Position numbers and translations under genes: made by a program. From a candidate division WOR-3 bacterium (GTDB taxonomy: Bacteria > SDB-A), in NCBI GenBank assembly GCA_016926475.1, contig JAFGON010000056.1:1-39640 (forward strand): a stretch of 39,640 nt of DNA, read 5' to 3'. Each line of letters opens with the position of its first letter. Position 1 is the stretch's first letter. Below the pieces are notes generated by a model that saw nothing but the letters and a program-made list of their open reading frames with translations, was not told the origin of the DNA and searched no databases. This document shows positions 1 to 8,190 of the stretch, piece after piece.

Positions 1-35
1 ATTTTATCAGCGCTCACAAACCATTTTTATCGGCA

Positions 36-1466
36 TCATCCTTTGTATCTCACATTGAGTTCTTTAGCCGCCATCGTCTCATCGAGCCTTTTAACAGGTG
101 TTTTGACGGGACATTGGAGGATTTCGTCAGGGTTTTCTCTGGAAGTCGAGTCAATCTCTTTCATCACTTCTATGAACGAATCCAGCGTTTTTTTGGACTC
201 CGTTTCGGTGGGTTCTATCATCAGGGCTTCGCTGACTATAAGGGGGAAATATATGGTAGGAGCGTGAAAACCCCTGTCGAGAATTGCTTTTGCGATGTCG
301 AGAGTCTTGACGCCGTGCTTTTTTTGAAAATCTCCCGAAAACACTGCTTCGTGCATACAAGTTTTGTCATAGGGAAGCTTGTAGTTGTCCCTGAGGCAAA
401 CCCTGACATAGTTTGCGTTGATGATAGCCTTTTCGGACACATCTTTTAAACCGTCTATTCCCATTCTTAAAAGGTAGCAATACGCTTTCAAAATCACTCC
501 GAAATTTCCGTAAAAAAAATGAACTGGTCCTATTGAATCTTCCGATTCGTTTTCGAGAACCCACTTTCCATTTTTCATCAGCACACGCGGGGTAGGCAGA
601 AAAGGCGACAGCGCTTTGACGACTCCTATTCCTCCTCCACCGGGTCCACCGCCTCCGTGTGGTGAAGAAAATGTTTTGTGAAGATTGAAGTGAATGATAT
701 CCACCCCAAGTTCGGCCGGCTTGACCCTGCCGAGCAGCGCGTTCAAGTTCGCGCCGTCCATATATACTATTCCGCCTTTATCGTGGACAACAGAGCATAT
801 TTCTCTGAGATTTTTTTCATACAAACCCAAAGTGTTCGGGTTCGTCACCATAAGCGCTGCGGTCTCTTCGTCAAACTGTTCGAGTATGTCCTTGGGGGTC
901 AAAATGCCATCGTTCGAAGATTTGACCGTGACGACCTGGTAACCCGCCAAAGCTGCCGTAGCAGGGTTAGTGCCGTGAGCAGTGTCCGGGACAAGTATTT
1001 TTTTTCTCTGTTTTCCCATTTTGGAAAAATAAGCCCTGACTATGAAAATTCCCGTCAACTCACTCTGGGCGCCTGCGACCGGCTGAAGAGTTACTGAGTC
1101 AAACCCCGTGAGTTCAGCGAGGAATTTTTGGGCGTCTCCAACAACCTCGAGGGATCCCTGAACGTATTGGTCTGGGACAAGAGGGTGAATTGAAGCGAAC
1201 CGTGGATTGGCGGCGGCGTCTTCGTTTATCTTGGGATTGTATTTCATCGTGCAGGAGCCGAGCGGATAGAGATTTTTGTCGACATGATAGTTCATCGTAG
1301 AAAGGTTGACAAAATGCCTGACAACCGAACTCTCCCCCGTCGAGGGGATGTTTGGAGGGGTTTTACGCAGATATTTTTTTGGTATTTGGGTTTTGGTGTC
1401 GGAAGGAACCGAGGTGTAGTTCTCCGGCTTTGATTGTCCTATTTCAAAAAGCAAGGGTTCACGCAT
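36..1466 (-). CDS. gcvPB: Glycine dehydrogenase (decarboxylating) subunit 2
   Basis: This is the C-terminal half of the glycine cleavage P-protein, in the two-subunit form. With GcvPA it binds glycine on PLP, releases CO2 and passes aminomethyl to the lipoyl arm of GcvH. The 476-aa length fits GcvPB. The PLP-lysine motif NLHKT lies at 261-265 (Schiff-base Lys about 264), followed by the glycine-rich loop HGGGGPGGGG; DTAHGTNPA lies near 161-169. The ATG start follows GGAGGATAA. No gcvPA, gcvH or gcvT is present between it and uvrB; downstream bases 1-35 hold too little sequence to call the next gene. It has its own candidate promoter (1522-1550), so it is probably not strictly co-transcribed with uvrB. 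The identification is secure. Confidence 0.96.
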   Translation of the reverse strand: MREPLLFEIGQSKPENYTSVPSDTKTQIPKKYLRKTPPNIPSTGESSVVRHFVNLSTMNYHVDKNLYPLGSCTMKYNPKINEDAAANPRFASIHPLVPDQYVQGSLEVVGDAQKFLAELTGFDSVTLQPVAGAQSELTGIFIVRAYFSKMGKQRKKILVPDTAHGTNPATAALAGYQVVTVKSSNDGILTPKDILEQFDEETAALMVTNPNTLGLYEKNLREICSVVHDKGGIVYMDGANLNALLGRVKPAELGVDIIHFNLHKTFSSPHGGGGPGGGGIGVVKALSPFLPTPRVLMKNGKWVLENESEDSIGPVHFFYGNFGVILKAYCYLLRMGIDGLKDVSEKAIINANYVRVCLRDNYKLPYDKTCMHEAVFSGDFQKKHGVKTLDIAKAILDRGFHAPTIYFPLIVSEALMIEPTETESKKTLDSFIEVMKEIDSTSRENPDEILQCPVKTPVKRLDETMAAKELNVRYKG

Positions 1467-1521
1467 TTATCCTCCACACAATACGCTGTATTTTGTCATT
1501 GAGCAGTTGAAAAAACACATA

Positions 1522-1550
1522 ATTTTACACCTTTAAGGCTTTCAACTCAA
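1522..1550 (-). promoter_or_regulatory. Candidate sigma70-type promoter for gcvPB
   Basis: On the minus strand a TTGAGT -35 (1550-1545), a 17-base spacer and a TAAAAT -10 (1527-1522) lie about 55 bases upstream of the gcvPB ATG, predicting a leader of roughly 50 nt. The rest of the 166-base gap (1467-1632) holds one imperfect GC-rich hairpin near 1578-1606 without a clean U-run. I see no glycine riboswitch motif. Confidence 0.45.
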
Positions 1551-1632
1551 ATTATTTTTTTCCGAAAGAACAAGGCACCGGAATTGACCCTGCGCGGGTT
1601 CTGGCAGCACTTTTCAACTGGAGCACAAATAT

Positions 1633-3645
1633 TTACGCCCTCGAATTATCCTTTTTAAACAGTTTTTCTTTAAGCTTTTTCACCCTGTCCCTCAGTGCGG
1701 CAGCTCTCTCGAACTCGAGTTCTTCCGCCGCTTTTTTCATTTCCTTTACCAAATTCTCAACCTTTTCTATAATCTCAATATTTGTCATAGAAGCCCATTC
1801 TTCATCGGAGAAAGTTTCAGAAAATTTCTTTTCCCTGACCTCGGCGATTGATGTTGCCGCCATTATTTCATCTCTCGTCTTTATGATAGATTTCGGTGTT
1901 ATCCCGTTTTTTCTGTTGAAATCTTCCTGAATTATCCTCCTCCTATGCGTCTCTTTGAGAGCTCGCGCCATCGAATCCGTGATGCTGTCGGCGAAGAGCA
2001 TTACCTTTCCGCACAGGTTCCTCGCCGCCCTTCCCGCGGTCTGTACTATGGACGTCTCGCTCCTGAGAAAACCTTCTCTATCCGCGTCGAGTATCATAAC
2101 AAGTCCGACTTCGGGCAAATCCAGACCTTCTCTCAGAAGATTGACCCCGACAATGACATCGAAATCACCGAGTCTGAGAGATCTTAAAATTTCAACTCTG
2201 TCCAGGGATTTTATTTCCGAGTGCAGATAGGCGACCCTCAGGTCTTCCTGTCTTAGAAAATCCGCGAACTCTTCCGCTGATTTCTTTGTCAATGTAGTTA
2301 TTATTACCCTCTCTCCTTTGCCAACGCTCTCTCTAGTCTTTTGAAGAATGACGTCTATCTGGTTTTTTGTCGGAGAAACTTCTATCAGGGGATCAACTAA
2401 ACCTGTAGGCCTGACTATGAGTTCCACAATGTTGTCTTCAGCTCTCTGTTTTTCATGCAGAGCGGGAGTAGCGGACATATACAGAACATTACGGGCCAGT
2501 CCCATGAATTCTTCGAATTTCAAGGGTCTGTTGTCGAGAGCAGAGGGGAGCCTGAACCCGAACTCTATCAGAGTTTGTTTTCTCGATCTGTCTCCGTGTT
2601 CCATGGCTCTTATCTGAGGTATAGTGGCGTGCGATTCGTCTATGACGACCAGAAAATTTTCGGGAAAATAATCTATAAGACACCAGGGTTTGGAGCCCGG
2701 AGGCCTTCCCGAAAGGTGTCTTGAATAGTTTTCTATGCCCTGGCAGTAGCCGAAATTTTCAATCATCTCGATATCCGACAAAGTCCTCTGCTTGAGCCTT
2801 TGGGCTTCCAAATTCCTCCCTGCGATTTCGAAGTATTCTATTCTCTGGACGAGTTCCTTTCGGATGTTGTCCAAGGCGCGCGGAATGCCCTCTTTTTCTA
2901 TTAAATACTGCTTTGCCGGGAAAATAACCGCTTCGTCAATTTCACCTGCGGTTCTGAAATCCGGATATGTCATCATGGTTATCTTTTCCACGCTGTCTCC
3001 GAAAAATTCGAACCTCATAAATTGTCTGTCCTCGTAAGCGGGGTATACGTCCATAACGTCGCCTTTTATTCTGAAAGAACCGGGAGCGTTCTCTATTTCA
3101 TTTCTCGCGTAATGAATTTCGACGAGTTTTTTCGCCAGCTTTTGCGGGTTAAGTTTCTCCTCTTTACAGACCCGAACAACTCCCTCTCTGAAAACTTCCG
3201 GCGAACCGATATTGTATATACAGGAAACCGAAGCCACTATTATTACGTCTTTTCTCGACAAAACCGACGCGGTGGCTTTCAGCCTCAGCCTGTCTATAGC
3301 TTCATTTACGCTGGCGTCTTTTGCTATGTAAGTGTCGGTCTGCGGGATATATGCTTCAGGCTGATAGTAGTCGTAATAGCTTATGAAATACTCGACTGCG
3401 TTGTCGGGGAAAAAACAAGAGAGTTCGGCGTATACCTGAGCCGCGAGTGTTTTGTTGTGAGAAATTACTAGGACCGGCTTTTGAATCTTTTCTATCAAAT
3501 TAGCCAAAACAAAAGTTTTACCCGAACCTGTCACCCCGAGGAGAACAGCTTCTTTTTCTCCGCTTTTGAATACTCTCGTCAAGTCTTCTATCGCTTCGGG
3601 CTGTCCGCCTGCGGGTTTCATGTTTGAGACCAATTTGAATTTAAT
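1633..3645 (-). CDS. uvrB: UvrABC system protein B, probable ATT start
   Basis: UvrB is the helicase-like damage-verification subunit of nucleotide excision repair; it is loaded by UvrA and recruits UvrC. Walker A GVTGSGKT is at about 37-44, the beta-hairpin region (YYDYYQPEAY onwards) at about 90-120, the DESH box is central, and a C-terminal UVR domain (ELEFERAAALRDR) lies in the last 35 residues. Length is about 670 aa. The first ATG/GTG/TTG is a TTG at 3633, which would cut the protein to MVSN and remove the conserved F-K-L of UvrB N-termini. An in-frame ATT at 3645-3643 restores (M)KFKLVSN and sits 6 bases after AGAGGAG, whereas the TTG is 18 bases away. I therefore choose ATT. It lies 2 bases after the stop of the upstream membrane-protein gene, implying coupling. 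Confidence 0.93.
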   Translation of the reverse strand: MKFKLVSNMKPAGGQPEAIEDLTRVFKSGEKEAVLLGVTGSGKTFVLANLIEKIQKPVLVISHNKTLAAQVYAELSCFFPDNAVEYFISYYDYYQPEAYIPQTDTYIAKDASVNEAIDRLRLKATASVLSRKDVIIVASVSCIYNIGSPEVFREGVVRVCKEEKLNPQKLAKKLVEIHYARNEIENAPGSFRIKGDVMDVYPAYEDRQFMRFEFFGDSVEKITMMTYPDFRTAGEIDEAVIFPAKQYLIEKEGIPRALDNIRKELVQRIEYFEIAGRNLEAQRLKQRTLSDIEMIENFGYCQGIENYSRHLSGRPPGSKPWCLIDYFPENFLVVIDESHATIPQIRAMEHGDRSRKQTLIEFGFRLPSALDNRPLKFEEFMGLARNVLYMSATPALHEKQRAEDNIVELIVRPTGLVDPLIEVSPTKNQIDVILQKTRESVGKGERVIITTLTKKSAEEFADFLRQEDLRVAYLHSEIKSLDRVEILRSLRLGDFDVIVGVNLLREGLDLPEVGLVMILDADREGFLRSETSIVQTAGRAARNLCGKVMLFADSITDSMARALKETHRRRIIQEDFNRKNGITPKSIIKTRDEIMAATSIAEVREKKFSETFSDEEWASMTNIEIIEKVENLVKEMKKAAEELEFERAAALRDRVKKLKEKLFKKDNSRA

Positions 3646-3647
3646 GG

Positions 3648-5417
3648 TCAGCTCCTCTTTCTCTTCTCCTCCAAAAACCAGACAACGACAGCGGCAGCGC
3701 AGATGAAAATAGCCGCCGGAAAAAAATCCTGGACAAAGATTTCTTTTCTCCCATCAATAATCGTGTTTTCTATATTCTGCCCAAAATTCAAAAAAGAGTC
3801 CAGTTCCCACACCCGGGCATTTACTGCAGCCAGACAAAAGCTTTCCGGGGTTGTCCAGTCTTGGACTCTGAAAGAGGCTGTGTCCGACAAATCACCTTCC
3901 GACGCTGTAATAATGTGCGAACCCGCTTCAATTTCAGGCAGGAAAAAATAAAATTTTTCCCTTTCCTCCGCCGCATACTGTATTTCTGAACCGTCTAAAC
4001 GGACTTCGGGTTTTTCCAAAGAATAAACCCAAAAATTTACCGCTTCATCCGTCGAGAAAAATCTTTTGGAAAGAGAAATCCTGACAGTTTTACCCCTTCT
4101 TCCAATTGCCCACGAGACTGTATTTTCCAGAAAATTTTCAGCGAAATCTCTCGCTTCTCCTCCCGAAAAATACCAACCTGAAAAGCATCTGTGAGCCACT
4201 GTAATAAGAGCCGCACCTTGCCTCGACCCAACAGAAAGAACAGCCCCTGAACGACAGGACAATAGAGCATTGGTCCCTGGGTAAGGTTTTGTGAAATTCT
4301 CGGCTAACATTCCTTCGCAGTCCAAGGTTTTAGTCAGTTCATGTTCTTTGCCCATATCCGTTTGAAAAACCTCTTCAATCGGCGATTCTTCGATTTCCGC
4401 TGAAGTCTTCTGAACCCAAAGAACAACGCATTCTTGTCTCCAACGGTACTCCGAATCGAAAGGGTTTTTTTCGGATATCCAAACGACAAGGGAGTAATTT
4501 TCCGGGTTGAAGCCGCTGTTTACAGTCCGCTCCTCAGTGCCGTCAAAAAAAAACGCCTCTTCCCCCTGCCCTTGGACAAAAACCGATAATTGCAACTCGG
4601 ATTTTTTTGAAAGGAGCCTTCTTATCGCGCCGACTTCCCAGTCTGGCGCATCCGCATAAATCACAGCGGGAAGAATTTCCGCGTTCACGGAAAAATCAAA
4701 AAAATCCTCGCTGGTCGATGTTAAAAACGCCAACCTGTGGTTTCCGTTTTCAAGTCCATAGATGTTGTATTCAAAGTTTTTGTGTTCATTTGTCTTCATT
4801 TCTATTTGGAAAGATTCAACTGCTATTCCGTCTTGCCTCACCCATAAAGTTTCAAGGCAAGCTTCTCCGGCGTTGACGAGACTGATGCTGAAGCATGAAG
4901 TATCTCCCGGTAATACTATGGAAGGCCCGCCGACAATGGACACGTATGTCCTCTTCATTTTCTGAACCAAAAAAAATACTTGCTGCGCTTTCAAAAAAGC
5001 GTCATGAGCAAAACCGCCGAGCGAAATCTTTTCACACAGACAGAAAATTTTACCTCTTTGGACTCCTTTCAATAGGTATAATTCGAGAAGGGCTCTGTCT
5101 GTCACCTCTCCTTGAAGGTTTTTGTCCGGATCTCCCGCCTCGTAAAAAGTGTCACCGGCGAGAAAATAAATCCTGCCTCCGAACCTGTCCCTGAAAACAT
5201 TCTCGTTCTCCCAAAAAAGATTGCTGTTGTTGCCTTCAACCAGAAGAATCGGCGGAAAGGTCTCTGTTTGACCTCTTGAAAAGACATTTTTTGAGAGGTA
5301 TGCAACCAAAAAAACCGAAAAATAAAAAACTGCTCTCACAAAGAATTCCCATGAAAATTTCCGGCTGACGATCAAAGATGCCGCCGTTAGAACAATTGCA
5401 GCGGCAATAAAAATCAT
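3648..5417 (-). CDS. Membrane protein with GATase1-like/BatA-type architecture
   Basis: Unnamed 589-aa protein. Two hydrophobic segments lie at the N-terminus (about 2-18 and 28-44) and one near the C-terminus (about 565-582), followed by the basic tail EEKRKRS, so most of the chain probably faces the periplasm. The middle begins with a CARDB-like beta segment, then the stretch AVIYADAPDWEVGAIRRLL, which resembles the class-I glutamine-amidotransferase-like domain of large BatA/VWA-associated membrane proteins; no catalytic Cys-His pair was identified. Its start overlaps the upstream lipoprotein stop as ATGA, and uvrB follows after 2 bases. Function is unknown. An envelope sensor or assembly role is only an inference from topology. 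Confidence 0.75.
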   Translation of the reverse strand: MIFIAAAIVLTAASLIVSRKFSWEFFVRAVFYFSVFLVAYLSKNVFSRGQTETFPPILLVEGNNSNLFWENENVFRDRFGGRIYFLAGDTFYEAGDPDKNLQGEVTDRALLELYLLKGVQRGKIFCLCEKISLGGFAHDAFLKAQQVFFLVQKMKRTYVSIVGGPSIVLPGDTSCFSISLVNAGEACLETLWVRQDGIAVESFQIEMKTNEHKNFEYNIYGLENGNHRLAFLTSTSEDFFDFSVNAEILPAVIYADAPDWEVGAIRRLLSKKSELQLSVFVQGQGEEAFFFDGTEERTVNSGFNPENYSLVVWISEKNPFDSEYRWRQECVVLWVQKTSAEIEESPIEEVFQTDMGKEHELTKTLDCEGMLAENFTKPYPGTNALLSCRSGAVLSVGSRQGAALITVAHRCFSGWYFSGGEARDFAENFLENTVSWAIGRRGKTVRISLSKRFFSTDEAVNFWVYSLEKPEVRLDGSEIQYAAEEREKFYFFLPEIEAGSHIITASEGDLSDTASFRVQDWTTPESFCLAAVNARVWELDSFLNFGQNIENTIIDGRKEIFVQDFFPAAIFICAAAVVVWFLEEKRKRS

Positions 5418-6436
5418 TTTACGACATTCTCAATGAAAAGCTTTGCTCCGTCGGGAAGTGAGTAAGCCCGGTAATAATTCAATTCGACCAAGAATTCAGG
5501 AGCTGTCGAATCGGTCTGGAAAAGCGAAGCTCCCGCCACGCTCAAGGTCTCAGAAACTGTCGAAAACGCTACCGCGGTGTAGGACCCTCTTTCCAAAAAA
5601 GGAACCGAGCATTTTCCTTTCTCGCAACTTACTATATCTACGACATCTGATGAATCGTTCAAAACCGCCACATAACCTTCAAAAAGAGTGTCTTCAAGAG
5701 AAAAATAAATGTTTTTAGAAAGACCTTTGGTCCCGCGCGCAATCCTGAAATTGCCTATTCCCCTCATCCTGTTGCCGGCGATATCAGTAAAACCAGACAA
5801 TACATAAGAATACAGTTTTTTCAATGAGGATAAAGAGTCTCCCGCCTGCGCAAATGTTATTTTTATCTGTGTGAAGTCCGTGCTGAACTCAATGTCCAAT
5901 TCGGGCTCAAATAAAGCCCCGTTGAATATTTTGTCAATGGCGAGGGCTGTGTCTATGGGTTCTGAAAAGGAGACCACCACAGAAGAATCGAGGCCACCTT
6001 CAAGGTTGAAAACCATAGGAAAGACAGAGACGAGGACAGGCGGAGATGTGTCCTGGGCAGAAGACCCTTTAAAAGTCTTCTCCACGGGTCTAATGTAGTT
6101 CCCCGAAATATCCGTCGCGCTGTCGCAGGTCAAAATGTATTCTATAGTGTCCATTGCGTAAGTCGTCAAGTGAACCGTGATTTCGTCTTGTCCCAGAACC
6201 GAGGCGATTACCGTCACTGTTTCGCCTGTTAAAGCGCTGAATATGGTGAACTGGGAAGCTCTGACGAAAGTCTCTCTCGACATTTTCTCGGAAAAAACAC
6301 AGTCCACGTGATTCCTGTCTAAGGCGATCACTCCGGAAATTTTTGGCGCCCACCTGTCGGGACTCGTAGGAAGAGCTCTTCTCCCGCAAGCTTGCAATGC
6401 TGAAAGAATCAGAATAAAAACATAGACCCTTTTCAT
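5414..6436 (-). CDS. Lipoprotein with SbsA/Big_5 Ig-like domains
   Basis: A 340-aa exported lipoprotein. The signal peptide is followed by lipobox SALQAC with Cys17 as the predicted lipidated residue. Two repeats look like bacterial Ig-like SbsA (Big_5) domains: each has a V..FSEKM or VSFSEPID strand, a central beta segment and the end motif D.SGNYI or DIAGNRM, at about 35-125 and 135-230. The C-terminal third resembles a carboxypeptidase-regulatory-like beta-sandwich. Such proteins are usually structural envelope components. The ATG overlaps the upstream protease stop by 4 bases and its own stop overlaps the next ATG, so the three are one unit. No enzymatic residues are evident. Confidence 0.8.
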   Translation of the reverse strand: MKRVYVFILILSALQACGRRALPTSPDRWAPKISGVIALDRNHVDCVFSEKMSRETFVRASQFTIFSALTGETVTVIASVLGQDEITVHLTTYAMDTIEYILTCDSATDISGNYIRPVEKTFKGSSAQDTSPPVLVSVFPMVFNLEGGLDSSVVVSFSEPIDTALAIDKIFNGALFEPELDIEFSTDFTQIKITFAQAGDSLSSLKKLYSYVLSGFTDIAGNRMRGIGNFRIARGTKGLSKNIYFSLEDTLFEGYVAVLNDSSDVVDIVSCEKGKCSVPFLERGSYTAVAFSTVSETLSVAGASLFQTDSTAPEFLVELNYYRAYSLPDGAKLFIENVVK

Positions 6437-7089
6437 AAACCGAGCACCGTCGATGCCAAAAACTGGATCACATGATAAAAAGGCTTCCTGAAAAACACAA
6501 AGACGAGCATCAGGAGCGCTATACCTACAAAACCGTTCAAAGAAAGGTACCTCTCTCTGATTTTCGGGCTCATGAAATAAGAGAGGACTTTAGATCCGTC
6601 GAGAGGCGGTATAGGGAGGAGGTTCACCAAAGCGAGCATGATGTTTATGAGGACGAAAATCTGTAAAATGGAAAACAGCAGAACGAAAAATTTCTCGAAT
6701 CCGCCCAGGGCTATTCCCTGTCCAGAGAAAATAACATACAACACTCTGAAAAGTATTCCAGCTAAAACCGCCATCGATATATTGGAAAATGGACCGGCCG
6801 CCGCCACTACTGCCATGTCTCTTTCAGGATTTTTTAGGTTATAAGGGTTTACGGGTACCGGTTTTGCGGCGGCAAAAATAAAAGGGGATCCTGTTATTAC
6901 GAGAAAAACAGGCAGCAATACACTCATAAAAGGGTCTATGTGAGGCAATGGATTCAATGTCAGCCTGCCCATTTTTTTCGCCGTGGGGTCTCCTCTCCAG
7001 AGAGCCGCGAGACCGTGAAACACTTCATGCACAACCGCTGAAAACAGCAGAATTATCAACTGCATCACAAAAATACCCGGTTTATCCAT
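6433..7089 (-). CDS. Site-2 protease family (M50) intramembrane metalloprotease
   Basis: A short M50-type polytopic membrane protein of about 218 aa. The zinc motif HEVFH lies at about 21-25 in the first membrane helix, and the second motif NLLPIPPLDG contributes the third ligand (Asp about 164). It has five or six hydrophobic segments and no PDZ or CBS domain, as in the compact YwhC/Rip2-like branch. Substrates cannot be inferred. I place the start at the ATG at 7089, which follows AAGGA at good spacing and overlaps the upstream HD gene stop by 8 bases; a TTG 21 bases earlier is less likely. It is in the HD-protease-lipoprotein-membrane protein-uvrB run. Confidence 0.88.
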   Translation of the reverse strand: MDKPGIFVMQLIILLFSAVVHEVFHGLAALWRGDPTAKKMGRLTLNPLPHIDPFMSVLLPVFLVITGSPFIFAAAKPVPVNPYNLKNPERDMAVVAAAGPFSNISMAVLAGILFRVLYVIFSGQGIALGGFEKFFVLLFSILQIFVLINIMLALVNLLPIPPLDGSKVLSYFMSPKIRERYLSLNGFVGIALLMLVFVFFRKPFYHVIQFLASTVLGL

Positions 7090-8065
7090 CGTTGTCCTTG
7101 AGGTTGACAAGCCTTGCGTTTTCCAGTGGCCAGATTTTGCTTTGGCTCCACTTGCCGGGTTTGATGTCGTCGATTTGTTCCTTTATTATCTGCATTCTCG
7201 ACTCAAAAAAATCTATGAGGTGGACGAGCCATGCCTCGGGAGTCTTTGGAGGCTGGGGAGACCCGTATTCTCTCTTTCCGTGGTGGGACAAAACTATATG
7301 AAGTAAATTTTTTATCTTAGAGGAAGGCTCAAAGCCGTCGCCTCTGAGCGCTTCATTTTGTATTATGGAAGCGCCCATATATATGTGCCCGAAAAGTTCA
7401 CCCGCGTCCGTCACTGCGGGAACGCCGCCTTTTTTGACGGAGTATTCTCTGATCTTGCCTAAATCGTGCAGTATTATTCCAGATATGACTACATCTCTGT
7501 CGATAAAAGGATAAAGATTTTCTATGCTTTCCTCTATTTTCAGCATTCTCCAAACGTGCTCGAGAAGCCCTCCTATGTAAGGGTGGTGTATCTCGACCGA
7601 CGCCGGCGCGGTTTTAAATTCATCCCCGTAATCGTCCAACAGCTTCAAAGTCAGATTTCTGACCTCATCCGATGAAATCGACCTTGTTGTGCCGACAAGA
7701 TAGTTAAACATATCTTCTGTGTCGAGAGAAGTGACCTTTAAAAGGTTTTTTGGATTGTAATCTTCGTCCTGTGAACTCGCGATTCTGATCGTCCCTATTT
7801 TAATCTGGGGTTCTCCCTGATACTCGTTTACCGAACCTTGTATTTTAACGTGAGTTCCTTCAGGAATTTTTTCGAGAATCGTGTAAAGAGGATCTGTTCC
7901 GTAAACAGGAGACGAATTTATATCTCCAGTTTTGTCGCCGAATACGGCTTGAATTGATTTCCAATGATTTTGTCCTTCTCCTTGCCTGAACTTGAATTTT
8001 TTGAGGACCGCGTAAAAAGAAGTCTGTTCGTTGGCATCGAGATCTTTTAAGCTCTTTATCTCCAA
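7082..8065 (-). CDS. HD-domain 3'-5' exoribonuclease, YhaM-like
   Basis: 327 aa. An N-terminal OB-fold nucleic-acid-binding domain (about 15-96) precedes an HD metal-dependent phosphohydrolase domain with ligand candidates His160/161, His170, His200-Asp201 (ILHDLGKI), His261-His262 and Asp285. OB plus HD in this order is the layout of the Firmicute YhaM/CBF1 3'-5' exoribonucleases, so RNA or ssDNA trimming is the best guess; substrate is unproven. The start is TTG at 8065 after AGAGGTAG. It is the first gene of an overlapping five-gene run ending at uvrB. The tRNA promoter on the opposite strand begins only 12 bases upstream of this start. Confidence 0.85.
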   Translation of the reverse strand: MEIKSLKDLDANEQTSFYAVLKKFKFRQGEGQNHWKSIQAVFGDKTGDINSSPVYGTDPLYTILEKIPEGTHVKIQGSVNEYQGEPQIKIGTIRIASSQDEDYNPKNLLKVTSLDTEDMFNYLVGTTRSISSDEVRNLTLKLLDDYGDEFKTAPASVEIHHPYIGGLLEHVWRMLKIEESIENLYPFIDRDVVISGIILHDLGKIREYSVKKGGVPAVTDAGELFGHIYMGASIIQNEALRGDGFEPSSKIKNLLHIVLSHHGKREYGSPQPPKTPEAWLVHLIDFFESRMQIIKEQIDDIKPGKWSQSKIWPLENARLVNLKDNDG

Positions 8066-8077
8066 ATCAACTACCTC

Positions 8078-8106
8078 TTGACTTGAGTTTGGATATTAGG
8101 GATAAT
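8078..8106 (+). promoter_or_regulatory. Promoter of the CAT-anticodon tRNA
   Basis: TTGACT (8078-8083), a 17-base spacer and GATAAT (8101-8106) place the transcription start about 3-5 bases before the tRNA 5' end. The match and spacing are good, and it is separate from the divergent HD gene start at 8065. Confidence 0.7.
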
Positions 8107-8115
8107 TCCCCCTTC

Positions 8116-8189
8116 GGCGGCATAGCTCAGTAGGTCAGAGCAGTGGAATCATAATCCACGTGTCCGGGGTTCGACTCCCTGTGCCGCCA
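8116..8189 (+). tRNA. tRNA-Met (CAT anticodon), probably elongator
   Basis: Full cloverleaf. The acceptor stem GGCGGCA/TGCCGCC, D-arm GCTC/GAGC, anticodon stem GTGGA/TCCAC with loop ATCATAA (anticodon CAT), T-arm CGGGG/CCCTG with TTCGACT, and discriminator A are all visible. CCA is not encoded. The G1-C72 pair and the absence of three consecutive G-C pairs at the base of the anticodon stem argue against initiator tRNA. tRNA-Ile2 (lysidine-modified CAT) cannot be fully excluded by eye. It lies convergent to infB, whose stop codon starts at 8191. Confidence 0.93.
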
Positions 8190-8190
8190 A

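Noticed and set aside
1-35. Start of another gene downstream of gcvPB
   Set aside because: A GTG reading frame is open to the edge, but there is no ribosome site and too few codons to judge.
114-449. Long plus-strand frames opposite gcvPB and other genes
   Set aside because: They are antisense shadows of well-conserved proteins, with no ribosome sites or recognisable domains.
1467-1632. Glycine riboswitch or terminator before gcvPB
   Set aside because: The predicted leader is only about 50 nt with no conserved glycine-aptamer motifs, and the GC-rich hairpin lacks a U-run.
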